From contig NC_044922.1 in the NCBI RefSeq assembly GCF_003576645.1, forward strand, positions 26,045,992 through 26,109,991: 64,000 bases of DNA, given 5' to 3'. The DNA is from Ipomoea triloba (lineage: Eukaryota > Streptophyta > Magnoliopsida > Solanales > Convolvulaceae). This document shows positions 34,683 through 46,376 of the stretch, in pieces; within the stretch, counting starts at the first letter, position 1; each line of letters begins with the position of its first letter. Under the pieces are notes generated by a model. That model saw nothing but the letters and a program-made list of their open reading frames with translations, was not told the origin of the DNA and searched no databases. The position numbers were made by a program, and so were the translations under genes.

Positions 34683-37600
34683 ATGGCCACCTCTTCTTCT
34701 TACAAACCCCCTTACACTCCCCTGTCGGGTCGAACCGAGTCCGCCGGAGCTCCGGCGAATCTCCGGCGATCCTTAAAGTTCTTCTCCTGCACTCTCCTCT
34801 CCTTACTCTGTGTAGTCTCCGGCGATCATTCATCCTTAAAAATATCTGAAGTGGTCAAAGATGAAACTTCACAACAATCGTCTCGCTCCCTAAGGGCCGC
34901 CGGAGATGATTTCCCGTTGCAGGAGAAAGTCGCCGGCGATGGGGTTTCATATTGTTGGACTAATCGGACTTTGTCTTGGCAAAGAACAGCTTTCCATTTT
35001 CAACCTCCAAAAGGCTGGATGAATGGTAATTTAATAGTTTAATTTAATTTATTGTATTTAAAAAAAAAAAAACTTTTCCCCTTTTTTGATTTTGATGAAT
35101 GAATATTAATTTTGAGTTTTGTGTTTTAATATTATTTTCATGGCTGCTTTTGGGGGGCATAATCGGAATATAATGGATTTATTATGCTGCAGATCCTAAT
35201 GGTATGGTACAATACAAACTCTCTACATACTTACTATCTAATCTCAATTATCATTGCTTAAGATTCTTAAATATTGTCTCTTTTTTAAATACTCATATTT
35301 TTTATAGGGTAGTATCCACTCAGATTTAAACTGACCCCTTATTTGAAATGGTAATCGAGATGTCATCACACTACGTGCGGCAAAAATTTATTAGTTTATA
35401 AAAATATAAATGTAATTTTATTTAATTAGTAATAATTTTTCAACAATTCTAATGATAATAGAATTGCATTTTAAATAGAATTATTTGTTTAATATACAAT
35501 GCCTATTATCATTGAGTTGTAACATCATATCAATTGATTATATAATAATGTCATAATAAGGTTAGGTCGCTTCTGGACTATGTGATTAATATATGAATGA
35601 AAATTCAACAATAATAATAATATCTCTAATATTAATTATTTCAACATAGAAATTTGTAAACTAAAAATTAATTATTAGCTATTAATATTAGTAACTAAAA
35701 ACGTTCAAAAAATATTTGTAACTAAAACTAGTAATTGATTTAGGCAGTGTTTTCTGTGTTTGAATATACCTAGAAAATTCAGTCAACGGAAATCATGGGT
35801 GTTTTGACAGAAGTCATTTTCCGCAGCCACCACAAGTCATAACTTTTGTTTCCGGCAGAAACCAATAATTTACTGGTTTCCGTCGGGAAACCAAGGTTTT
35901 TTTAATATTATTTTTTTTGTATTTTTATTTTTAATAAATAAAATTATTTTAATATTATTGTAAATATTTTTAAATTCTAAATAAAATAATTAAAATGTTT
36001 AATTACAACTCTTCTCATTTTTCAGACAATTAACCAAACACACAAACAGTTTTTCAGAATACAACCAAACACGGAAAATGAAACTATTTTCTAAAAAATG
36101 ATTCATTTTTCAGAAAACATTTTTTCAGAAGTCATGTTTTTTTTTTTTTTTTTATAAACTACAAAAATATATTTTTTCTTAACATTGATAGTTTGTGTTT
36201 TCAAATATTAGAAATCAAGTTTACTGTACTATTGTACAATATAAAAATAGAAAATATTTTCGCACCCACTATATGCATCAATATTAATATTGATGATCAA
36301 TTTTAAACATAATCAATTAATATAACAAATATCATATTTTTAATATTTATTTTTAAAAAATTATATAAAATATCACTGCTCTAATTAATTAATAAAATGG
36401 GCCCATTTGATATAATTGATTCCTTAATTTGTCATTAGAAAAATAGTATACGGTAGTTACGGCAAATTATACCATAAACATTAAACAAGGGCCGCATTGC
36501 ATGGTGGACACTATTACAAAAATATTTAGATTATGTTTCTAGAATTAATATATTATGCACTTGTAATAGTTATGTGTCTTCAAATAAATTGAAGGCCCAT
36601 AATACAATATATTACTTGTAGATGTTGAGCATAAATAATATATAAATATAAATGTGCAATCTAGGCCAACCACCACAACTTAGGCTTTTAGTTGAGATGG
36701 GCACATGTTTCAATTTTGGTATCAAAACCCATCAAAGTAATCGGCCGCACACGTAAGGGGACGTGTTGAGCATATAGACGCACAATGTAAGATGTAACTG
36801 GTTAATAGTATATTCACAAAGTCATGAATTCAAATCCCAACCTTCTTAGTTACATTTTTTCGAGTAACTTGATAGTTAAAGATACAAACCTGCAACAACA
36901 AGATCACGAGTTTAAATTTTTTCTAACCCTCTTGTTTTGAGCGGGTCCGTTTGTGAATTACAGATATAATTTTTCCATTTTTTGGAATCCAACTTTTGAA
37001 AAGTATGTTCACATGGATACACAAATAATGTTTGATAGGTCCACTATACCACCAAGGATGGTACCACCTTTTTTACCAATACAACCCTAATTCAGCCATT
37101 TGGGTGGAGAACATCACTTGGGGTCACGCAGTATCAAGGGACATGATTCACTGGCTCCATCTACCTTATGCCATGCTTCCAGATCAACCGTACGATCAAC
37201 GTGGCGTTTGGACCGGGTCTGCCACAACCCTCCCTGATGGCCAAATCATGATGATCTACACTGGAAACACTGATGTGCAGGTACAAAATCTTGCATACCC
37301 AGCCAATCTATCCGACCCGCTCCTACTTAAATGGGTCAAGTATTCGGGCAACCCGGTTATCGTCCCCCCTCCCGGCATTGATCTGTTGGAGTTTAGGGAC
37401 CCGAGTTCAGCATGGGCGGGCATAGAAAAAGGCCAGTGGTTTGTTACTATAGGGTCACAGGTTGGGAAAACGGGTGTTGCATTTATTTATGAAACTACCG
37501 ACTTCAAACGCTATAAGCTCTTGGATGAGTTCTTGCATTCAGTTCCGAGTACGGGTATGTGGGAGTGTATTGACTTCTATCTGATTTTAGCTGATGATGA

Positions 37601-40250
37601 AATCGGGTCAGATTCTTCAAATAAAGGGTCGGGCGTCAAGCATGTGTTAAAAGCTAGTTTGTTTGATGAAACACGTGATTATTATGCTATTGGGACATAT
37701 GACCCGATTAAAAAGAAGTGGGTACCAGATTTTCCAGAATTGGATATCGGACATGGGTTGAGACTCGATTATGGGAAGTTTTATGCATCAAAGACATTTT
37801 ATGACCAAAAAAAGAATAGAAGAATTTTGCTGGCTTGGATTGGGGAAAGTGATCCTCAAGAAGTTGACATGGTGAAGGGTTGGGCATCACTACAGGTATT
37901 TTATTACATGAATTTTAATTTCATCAATTTGCTATAATTGCATTAAGATTCCAATAAATAAACCGAAAATTTACTATACCAAATGGTAAGACAAGAAGAC
38001 AAGAAGTCACTAGCATAATTAGCCAGATTTTTATTATTTGGCTTGGGCCGATCCAACTCAATATTAATTGGACTAGTTCTGAACTATAGAAATATTTTTT
38101 ATAAAATGCAAAAATATATGTATACACTTTTGGGCTTGAGCTGGGGCTGAACAAAGATTTGTATTGTTTGGTTAGGCCTGACTCAACCCAATTTTAACTA
38201 GGCCAACGTGGTCCAATAAAAAAAAAAAAAAACTTTTCCACTTTTCTTTATCTCTTTCGCCATATTCAGTCCCAAATCATCCCAAATCCCAAATCCCTAT
38301 CGTATCGTAACCCATCCAAGTTTGTAAGGTTGTTTAACTTGGTAACCACTATAATGCAAGTTTAACACCCTAATGCAAGTTTAACACCCTATGAGAACAT
38401 TCTATTAACCTTCTTAATTTGAGCCAGTTAATTATGAGCCCTCGAATAATAACTACTGATATTCCTCTTCACTCAAAAAAATTCATATCATGACACAAAA
38501 TGCTTATAATATGTTGTGATAGATATGATAGAACACTCCCTTATACTTGGTGAATATGATATATAACCTGCAGGGCATTCCTAGGACACTGCATTTTGAC
38601 AAGAAGACAAGAAGTCATCTCCTTCAGTGGCCAATTGAAGAAGTAAAGAGCTTGAGATCAGGCCACCCCATTGTCACAAAGGTCAATCTTCAACCAGGTG
38701 CAATCCTACCAATCCACATTCCAGCTGCTGCGCAGGTACACACTTCTATCTATCTCCCCAATCCCAAAGACCCCGAAAACACGGTACCTAAGTGGCTCAG
38801 AAAATAGGCCGGGACTTGTCAACTTTAGATCTAATTCCTGTATTGTCACTGTCGAATTTTGAATATTGGCAGGGTCGGATATTAGGGCATGCAATTTGCA
38901 ACAGCACCGGTCCCCCTAGTCCAGCCCTGACTTAATAGTTAGTATATTGGCCCAAAATTAGATTTTTTGTTTGCATTTTTCTTTTTGCAATTTTTCTTCA
39001 ATTCGCAATTTATTTATACTTTGATAAGGCATCACCTACCAACATAGGGCCACGCAAATAAAAAAATTTGAATATTGATTTCTTATCTCAAATACTGTCC
39101 CTACTGGACCAGTGAACTAAGGGTGCGTTTGGTTCGTATATGGGAATCGGAATCGGAATGGGTATCAAATACTTGGTAATGGTAATGGGTTTTGGTGAAA
39201 GTATTTAGCATGTTTGGTAGTTGGGTGGAATGGGAATGATTATTAATAGTTGGGGAAAAAATGTTGAAGGGAGATGAAACCCTTATTTAATAAGGGTATG
39301 GGTTTTGTCATTAATGGGGTATTCCAAACCCATAGTAGCATCCACAAAACCTATCAACCAAACACTAGCAATCACTTTGATACTCATACCTTATGCCTAA
39401 ACACCCCAACCAAACACACCCTAAGCCCGTACCGGCTATACATTCACATAATCAAATAAGATTAATGGGAGATTTGAAATGTACAGTTAGACATTAGTGC
39501 CTGGTTTGAAGTGGATGAAGAGACAGTGGAATGTGAAGGTGAAGCCGATTTTAGGTACAACTGCAGTAGCAGTGGCGGTGCTGTTAAGCGAGGCGCTTTG
39601 GGGCCATTTGGTTTGATAGTTGCAGCTGATCAAACACTTTCGGAGCTAACGCCTGTTTACTTCTATGTTCAAAAAGGTGGTCATGGGAAGAAGACAAAGG
39701 CTCATTTCTGCACCGACTTGACAAGGTTAAATTTGCTTTTTCACCTTACCTAGTACTCACCAATATTGTCTCAAATGGAGTAAACATTTTAAATTTTCCA
39801 CTATTTTTTTGTTAATTCTAGAACTAGAAGTGTTTGTAATGAACATAAATATAACGGTGCAGGTCATCACAAGCATCTGGAGTTACGAAAGAAGTTTATG
39901 GTAGCACCGTACCTGTTATTGATGATAAAAAATATTCAGCAAGAATATTGGTATGTTTCATTTATTTTCTTTAAATTTAGATTGTTGTGTAATAAATGGG
40001 ACAAAGTATTATAGTTATTAGCAAACATTCTTATCTTCAATTGTGTTCATCAAATTAGGTTGACCATTCAATCGTGGAGAGTTTTGCTCAAGGAGGAAGA
40101 ACAGTTATAACGTCAAGAATATATCCAACAAAAGCAATATATGAAGGGGCAAGAGTTTTCTTGTTCAACAATGCCACAGGGACAAGTGTTAAAGCGTCTG
40201 TGAAGATATGGCAAATGAATTCAGCTGACATTAAGCCATTCCCATTTTGA
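34683..40250 (+). CDS. Vacuolar-type acid invertase (beta-fructofuranosidase, GH32)
   Basis: Seven exons (34683-35025, 35193-35201, 37039-37895, 38574-38735, 39487-39725, 39863-39950, 40059-40250) join in frame to 629 codons; all introns are GT-AG. The enzyme splits sucrose into glucose and fructose. The N-terminus has YTPL, an RR pair and a hydrophobic segment (about 31-47), the signal-anchor layout of vacuolar invertases. The GH32 motifs are present: NDPNG (114-118) with nucleophile D115, FRDP (236-239) and the acid/base motif WECIDFY (292-298, E293). Position 295 is Ile where vacuolar forms have Val and cell-wall forms Pro, which favours vacuolar. The residue after DFY is Leu (299), usually Pro, and [10 protein letters not shown] has one extra residue versus the usual IWGNITWGH, so it is a somewhat divergent paralogue. 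The C-terminal beta-sandwich (about 470-629) keeps RGALGPFG and [14 protein letters not shown]. Several N-glycosylation sequons occur. First in-frame ATG chosen. Confidence 0.96.
35193..35201 (+). other. 9-bp mini-exon of the invertase (exon 2)
   Basis: The nine bases ATCCTAATG lie between CTGCAG and a GT donor and complete the NDPNG active-site motif across three exons (N114-G118). This is one of the smallest known plant exons and is characteristic of acid invertase genes. Skipping it would remove three residues in frame and destroy the catalytic motif. Confidence 0.95.
35745..36138. mobile_element. Degenerate MITE in invertase intron 2
   Basis: Phrases shared with the element at 46377-46827 include AGAAGTCATTTTC, CCGGCAGAAACCA, ACCAAACACACAAA and ACAACCAAACAC. 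The termini are poorly preserved. It lies inside the 1,837-bp intron between the mini-exon and exon 3. Confidence 0.5.
36460..36670. repeat. Dispersed repeat family copy 3, in invertase intron 2
   Basis: Contains GGCAAATTATACCATAAAC at the left edge, then TTAATATATTATGCAC and ATGTGTCTTCAAATAAATTG. Ends near GTGCAATCTAGG. A tRNA-like (SINE-type) segment with TCATGAATTCAAATCCCAAC follows to about 36930. Confidence 0.45.
39121..39421 (+). mobile_element. MITE in invertase intron 4, 301 bp, TAA target duplication
   Basis: GGGTGCGTTTGGTTCG at the left and CCAACCAAACACACCC at the right are inverted repeats flanked by TAA (39118-39120, 39422-39424), fitting PIF/Harbinger TWA targets. It is a sister of 32748-33062. 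An open frame inside it is chance. Confidence 0.8.
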
Positions 40251-40420
40251 TCAATTGTTACGTTGTTTGCTTCCAATTCACTTTCTCAATTATCATCTGA
40301 TCTGCCGTTTATATGAATAATTGGAGCTTGTATATTAGACTGAATTTCACACTAACAAGTGGTATTCGAGCCTCCATGCTAGATTTATGTGTAATCCCAG
40401 GTTTTATTTTATTTTAGGGA
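40251..40420 (+). terminator. Invertase 3' untranslated region
   Basis: AATAAT near 40315 is the nearest poly(A)-like signal, about 65 bp after the stop. The cleavage site is not known. Confidence 0.35.
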
Positions 40421-40539
40421 AAATTACATTTTTCGTCATTAAGTTATATAATAATTATAGGATTCGTCTCTAAGTGTTGGTCTACGGTTGGAAATCTCGT
40501 TACTTTGTTAGATGAAAAACAGGAGTTATTGGACGAAAA

Positions 40540-40815
40540 ATAGGGTTTCGACCAACATTTCGACCAAAACGGTATTTCCGTCCAACAATTGATATTGGAC
40601 AAAATTTCTGCCCTATGAGTCAAAGTTGGACGGAAATTCCACATAGTAACCCACCATTTTTAGAATGGGAATTTACGTCCAACTTTGACCCGAAGGGCGG
40701 AATTTCAGTCCAACATCAACATCTGATGTTGGATGGAAAACTCATACGCTAATATCTGAAATTCCTTCCAACGGTTGGTCGGAAATTGTGACCAACGGTT
40801 GGTAGGAAAATCTAT
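40540..40815. mobile_element. CACTA-type subterminal repeats downstream of invertase
   Basis: The core GTTGGACGGAAATTCC and its inverted or altered forms (TTTCCGTCCAACAATTG, TTTACGTCCAACTTTGA, CCAACGGTTGGTCGGAAAT) repeat about eight times, the arrangement expected of transposase-binding subterminal repeats. It probably belongs with the frameshifted ORF to its right. Confidence 0.5.
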
Positions 40816-41053
40816 ATTTATATAAATTATATTTATTATTTTGATCTTACTATAATTTTGTTTTACCTGTTGTCAATACATTTTATATCATCAATAAAGT
40901 AATATACACACTATCTAAATTCAAAATGAAAATATATTTAAATATCAAAATTATTTATAACAAAAAGATAATATCATGTGCATACATATTTAAGCAATGC
41001 ACTATTGCCATACACACAAAAAAAGTCATAAAAAATGAAGTACTTAATCTTCA

Positions 41054-41490
41054 TTAGAAGGGGGCCTGTGTTTCATCATTTAGTGAGGTGGAGTTGTTCA
41101 AATTTAAAGAACTTAACAACTCAGGATTTGCATTGAATTGTGCAATTATAGCACCCATCTTTTCAAGTTCTTCTCGGATCAACTTGTTTTCTTCCTGACA
41201 CATTTTATTTTTTCTTCCCTCAATTGTTGGATTTCTGTTATCAAAGCTGCATTTGAAGATGATGCTCCAGCCTGAGATTTTGATTTCTTTGAAGCTTTAG
41301 GAAAATAGTGTTGCGTATCCAAGCCAAAGATATATACGTAGCCTCCCCTCTTTACACCATTGGTGGCCTCCAACCACAACTCTGCATTTGATGCATCAGT
41401 CTGAGTCTTTCGCAATTCATTTATGTATCCTATAAAATAAAGCAAAGTATTTTCAGCTTCATCAGTTTGATTATTCTCATTTATTGTGGC
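41054..41490 (-). pseudogene. Broken CACTA-associated ORF (transposase_24-like)
   Basis: The minus strand reads YINELRKTQTDASNAELWLE, then ATNGVKRGGYVYIFG and QAGASSSNAALITEIQQLRE, a pattern resembling the plant Ptta/En/Spm-associated protein C-terminus (WLEA.GG..RG.VYG.G followed by a coiled coil). After EIQQLREE the reading frame shifts by one in an A-run near 41210. In the new frame coding likeness continues as a Glu/Lys-rich coiled coil to TAA at 41056-41054. The upstream part has a plausible acceptor (TTTTATAG) before YINEL. I infer a decayed ORF, not a host gene. Confidence 0.5.
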
Positions 41491-41879
41491 TGAACCTGTA
41501 ATCACAGCCAACAAATCCCAGTTAAATATATCATTTTCTCACAAAATTTAAACAAAAATCAACTACCAATTCAAATAAAAATTGGTAAAAACACAGAAAA
41601 TTCAAAGAAATGTGAGAGATTATATAAAAGCAAAACCTTTGTGGATTTCCATTCCAATTTCTGCAACTCCACCCATCTTGACCCGTCCTCTCATTCTCTT
41701 TACTTTCTCTACATCTCTTCTCAACTCTTTCAAAAGTTGTTGTCTTGGTCAGCAGTATAGTAAGAAGATTCGGAAGAAGGCAGATTTTTGCTGGAGATTT
41801 TCGCCCTAGAACATCAATTAGAGGATTTTACACATTGTTATGCCATTTTGTCCTTCTCTTGGTGCACATTGTTATGCGT

Positions 41880-41908
41880 TCTACATAACGATGTGCCGTC
41901 GTAGTGAA
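41880..41908. mobile_element. Possible right terminus of the CACTA element
   Basis: GTGCCGTCGTAGTG reads CACTACGACGGCAC on the minus strand. A convincing partner end to the left was not found. Confidence 0.35.
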
Positions 41909-41959
41909 TATTAGATTTTTTTAAAAACTCTTTTTTTTTAGTACTATTGACTTTGTTAC

Positions 41960-42060
41960 AATGTAATATCTATTCATAGCAACTTTCTTAGGCTTGAACC
42001 CACCCCTTCCCATGTGGGTGTGCAACCGGGTGCCACTAGACCACAAGGTCTGGCTTTTTA
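41960..42060 (-). mobile_element. SINE-like tRNA-derived fragment
   Basis: On the minus strand CTTGTGGTCTAGTGGCACCC resembles RNA polymerase III box A and GGGTTCAAGCC box B, about 30-40 bases apart. It is not a functional tRNA: no acceptor stem or cloverleaf closes. The element at 48780-48873 is a relative. Confidence 0.5.
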
Positions 42061-43654
42061 TTTATTTATTAGTTTTTAACTCTTAAAAAGTATGAACATA
42101 ATACTACCAAAATTTTAAACTCTTTAAGAATAATGAAAGGAATACTACCAAATTTTAAAGTCTTTAAAATATGAATAAATAACCATCAAATTTTTGAAAG
42201 ATTATTGAAATGTTTAAAATTTTATAAAAATCTTAATTGAATACATGACCTTCCATTTGGAAATGTAACATTGATGTCATCGAACCATAAGGTAGTGAAC
42301 ATTAGTACTTATTTGTCAACTATTCATATTTAATTTAGTACTTGTTTTGTTAATAATTCATTATGAACTAAAACTTATTTAATTTTAAAGCATAAATTGA
42401 GTTGAAACACTAAAAAAAATACTTCTAAATTTGAATAATAGTATAAAAAAAAATTTCAACAAATATTAGATTTGAGACTTAAAAGAAAATTTTCTTTTAA
42501 GGGTCTATTTAAAAACCCCAAAAATTTCGTAAAGTCATTTTTTAAATTTGTCTGTGTTTGAATCAAAAATAAAAAGTCAAAAGAAAATATTCATTTACCT
42601 GTCTCTCATGTCTCTATTATCTCTCGTCAAGTTAGTTTTCCAAAACCAAAAATGATTTTAGAAACCAAAGCTATTGGTTTCGAAAACAAAATTTTGGTTT
42701 CAAAAACCAAATATTGGCCAAATTTGATTTATGAAATTAAAATTTGGATTAGGAAATTAGCTCAATTTATAAAATCGAGTTACTCCAACTCTAATTTTGA
42801 ATGTTTCGTTCAATGAATTTTATAAACATTAAAAACTCCATCTTATTTATTAACTATGTCAATTTTGAATAATTTTTTATCGATTCCTTTGTATTACACT
42901 ATAACTTCAAAAATGTATTTTTCTTTCAACATACTTGTAAAATATTGAGTTAAATTGGATATTAGCAAAACGTCTAAAGCATGATATATTTATTCATTTA
43001 TTTATTTGGGCTTGAATTTTCATTCTATTTTTAGTGTACATATATATGTATATAAATTTATGTGTGCAAAGAAGGTGGTATGGTGATTTTTTACTTATTT
43101 GGATTGTGTTATTGGATATTATTCTATGTTAATTAAGCATGTATTAACTCTAATTTTTCATTATAAATTTTAATTTATGGTTGATTTATCTTGTTGTTGT
43201 TATGTGTATGTGTGTGTATATATATATCAATCAATTATGACTATAACTATTAAAATAATTAATATTTTATAACAAATAACTTTATAATATATTTATGTTC
43301 ATTTTCAGAAAAATAAAAAAAATACAATTTTTAAATTTCAGTCAACATAAAAAAATAAAATTTTTGACATTTAATCAAATACCAAAAATTAAAATAACTT
43401 TTTAAAAATAAATATTTTTTGTAAAACATTTTCGGGATTTCTAAATGGACCCTAGGTCTATTAGAATTATAATTATCCAACCAATTAATAGTTGGTGGAG
43501 ATGCAGATCTTGGGTTGGCCTGAAAATGAGAAAACGTATACTTGAACCAGAAAGAGTTACGTGAACTAAAAGAAAAATCATTGAACACAAAACCCAGTCT
43601 GACCATTTAAGCCCAATTGTTAGGCCTTTAACCTGTCTGTGATTGGATACCATA
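42061..43654. other. AT-rich stretch, no gene seen
   Basis: A purine/A-rich region near 42650-42720 has the word ACCAAA repeated in a local dyad-like cluster. No coding or RNA gene is seen. Confidence 0.5.
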
Positions 43655-43915
43655 ATTGTTAACAATTGATCCGCATTGTGGATCCTAATCCAAAACGAAA
43701 TTCATTTTGCAGTTAAAATATTATGTACTTTTATTTAATAAATTATTTGCTTAATACAATTAACATATTATGTATTCATAGTTAATAAATAAAGTATTTA
43801 CAATTAACATATTATGTACATCAATTTATAGAAACATAATAGGAAAATGACGGTTTTAGCCCATTAATTATGCGTAAATTGTAGACTCTGGTCCATGGTG
43901 TAATTTGCCTGGATA
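43655..43915. repeat. Dispersed repeat family copy 4
   Basis: Left ACAATTGATCCGCATTGTGG, right AATTGTAGACTCTGGTCCAT then GGTGTAATTTGCC, with three ACAATTAACATATTATGTA-type motifs between. The two ends are roughly inverted. Confidence 0.5.
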
Positions 43916-44009
43916 CCATAGTCACTAGTACTAATTTTCTAATTCTAAATTTATCTTATAATGTTTTTACGTAACATTGGTTGATATTACCATGAGTCTT
44001 TAAAAAATC

Positions 44010-44150
44010 AATTAAAAATTTGTGAAACAGTATGTGAATCTAAATTCTTTGTAGTATTGCTAGGAAAATTGTTTCTATGTCTGACTGTAAAGAATGGTAT
44101 ACCGTTCCATTGATCTTATTTATAATTGTTTCAACTTATTATTAAATGAA
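44010..44150. repeat. Old duplication, copy 1 (partner at 44925)
   Basis: GTGAAACAGTATGTGAATC, TAGTATTGCTAGGAAAATTG and CCGTTCCATTGATCTTATTT align with the 44925-45060 copy along about 130 bp. Confidence 0.6.
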
Positions 44151-44159
44151 TGAGTTTTT

Positions 44160-44690
44160 TTTAATTTAAAATAAAAATCAATTAAAAATCAAATACAAAA
44201 AAGAGATAATCAAGTAATATCATATCAGTGTATAAATATTAAGAAATCGGCTTACGAGGAGAATAACATGACTTCAAAAAATATTATTCTCATCCTATAT
44301 CCTGACTTTATTGGATAAATGAAAAGAAGAAAATGCAACTTTGTTAGTTTCTGAATTAATAAATAGGCATCTGCCAATAGGGAATTAAAAAAAAAAAAAG
44401 TAAATTAACCATTAAAAAATGTTCATCAGTCTCCAAAGTCTTTGGTTTTCTCGAATTTTTAAAAACCCTTTTGTAGATTTAAAATAATTAAATGTGTAGT
44501 AGTTGGTAGGAAAAGTTTTTTTGTAACATATAACATATATAAAAGTGGGGAAAACCACTATTAATGATTTCTTTCTTAAAATATCATTGGAAGAATGTGC
44601 TTTCATTAATAAGCCTTGTCTTGAGTTCAAAATTTTGAAGAATTTTGTCAAAATCATCTCCTAAACAAATTATAGGCCCTTCTAAAGATA
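44160..44690. other. AT-rich stretch, no gene seen
   Basis: No supported features. Confidence 0.5.
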
Positions 44691-44694
44691 GAAT

Positions 44695-44815
44695 AGCTAG
44701 CTATAGCCTGCATGTTGCCATGTTGGTCACAAGGGTAAAGTACGGGAGAAGAGACCAGGAATCGAGTCTCGCCGGAGCCCTTAGGGTTGAGAATTCAACC
44801 TGGCAGAAGAAGAAT
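44695..44815 (+). mobile_element. SINE-like fragment
   Basis: GTTGGTCACAAGGGTAAAGT and GACCAGGAATCGAGTCTCGC resemble RNA polymerase III boxes A and B. No A-tail is clear; tentative. Confidence 0.3.
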
Positions 44816-44924
44816 AGCTAGTTTTACATGAAAATTCTGTGAATACAGCGTTTGTCTTGTTTACATTTGGCTAGATCATTAATGACTTTAGAGAAGTTTT
44901 AAGTTTCTTCAAGTACCCAGCTTC

Positions 44925-45060
44925 CAATTCGTGAAATAGTTTGCGAATCAAGTCTTCAGTAGCATAGTTAGGGAAGTTGTTTCTGTGTCAAACTGCAATG
45001 AATGACTTACCATTCCATCGAACTTTGTTGTAATCGTTTCAATTTATATGAATTAGTTAA
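44925..45060. repeat. Old duplication, copy 2
   Basis: GTGAAATAGTTTGCGAATCA and GAAGTTGTTTCTGTGTCAAA align with copy 1. The copies are clearly diverged, so the duplication is not recent. Confidence 0.6.
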
Positions 45061-45064
45061 CTTT

Positions 45065-45600
45065 CCCTTAAAACAAAAGTGTTTACATGATCGAGCATGA
45101 GAATCAAAGGCTAACACAACAGCATCTGATCAACAAGAATCAGACCAGCCTAGAGTGTCTAATAAAAGGCCTGCAACGAAAAGTATGCCAGTTTGGGGAG
45201 GGGGTCAGCTTATGTTTGAGGATATATTTAGATGATGAGATAATGTTGGTCGGAAGTGGCAATTCCAAGTAGCATATGTTGATGTTCCCAAATGCCAAGT
45301 TGCCTCAGCACAAATGGCAAAGGCACAACTTGACAAGTCAGGCCAAGCCTTGCCAGCTCTATAACTTTTTGGCATCTAAATACCCAAAATAGATAGATGC
45401 ATATATGGATCTTCCAAATAAACTTTCTGATATTGCAGGTAACCACATTGTATATATGTCTACTTTATATTTGATGAAATCATGCTTTAATTATTAATTT
45501 ACTTCACCCCGCTCGCATTTAGCTGATCCAATTAAAGGGCAGGCGAAGTTTTGATCTTATTAATTTTTTTAATACCAGAGAGAGTTTAGAATTCTCGACT
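45065..45600 (+). other. Coding-like stretch without a recognised gene
   Basis: A 61-codon frame at 45087-45272 is followed in another frame by AYVDVPKCQVASAQMAKAQ and LDKSGQALPAL to a TAA near 45360. Composition is less AT-rich than nearby DNA. It may be a decayed exon or element fragment; no family is recognised. Confidence 0.25.
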
Positions 45601-45688
45601 TCTTTTAAAGGACGAAAGTGCATGCATATGTGATACTCTCAGAAAATATTAATAACGACCTGAGATCTAACTTAATCATATAAAAAGA

Positions 45689-45689
<1 letters not shown>

Positions 45690-45729
<40 letters not shown>

Positions 45730-45743
45730 GAAGAAGAAGAAGG
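45690..45743. repeat. (AAT)n(AAG)n microsatellite
   Basis: About 13 AAT units run into four AAG units. Confidence 0.95.
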
Positions 45744-46152
45744 TGTAACACTTTAAAATTAATGAGTAAATTGAAAGCATATGTTATATGTAGTATAAGT
45801 ATTTTAATAAAAATAATTTTTTGGATTTCATGGGACTTGTGCATAGCTTTTATCCTTTTGGCTACTGTCCCCTTTGTGTCTATCCTTACCAAACACATGC
45901 AATTATTTCTTTTATATGAAGCCACAAACAGGCATTCTTTGATATATTACTACAAATACTAAAGGCCATTTAGTTGAAGGTGTATAAGTTAAGTTAATCA
46001 CGGTAACGCCAGTGTAATTATATTATATAGATTTCATTTAATTCAAGTTATATAATAAATCTTAATAATGTAACATTATTATTACCAGTTACCACATAAT
46101 TATGCAATGTACAAAGTGATTTATTTACCTTCTTCACTTTAAATATTCTAAT

Positions 46153-46326
46153 ATAGGTGGGAACTCCAGTCAAATTGATTAAACTATTGACAATGTTACA
46201 AGTTCGACTCTTATGGGAGTAGCCGACTAACTTTCTTAGTTTGAACCATTCCCCTATATATAGGCAACCTAGAGTCCTAGACGGCTGGTAGTGACGGTTG
46301 GGTCCCTCGTCACTCAAAAAAAAAAA
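46153..46326 (+). mobile_element. tRNA-derived SINE with A-tail
   Basis: Box A-like GGTGGGAACTCCAGTCAAAT and box B-like ACAAGTTCGACTCTTATGGG precede an unrelated 3' part, closing with an A-run of 11. Total about 175 bp. No exact target duplication noted. Confidence 0.6.
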
Positions 46327-46376
46327 TTCTAATCTAACATTGGTAATGTGGAAATTTTTTTCAATTTTGCCTTTTA

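Noticed and set aside
39274..39459. Frame within invertase intron 4
   Set aside because: It lies inside the MITE at 39121-39421.
41990..42050. Possible tRNA gene on the minus strand (box A and box B words)
   Set aside because: No acceptor stem, anticodon arm or closed cloverleaf can be drawn; better explained as a SINE head.
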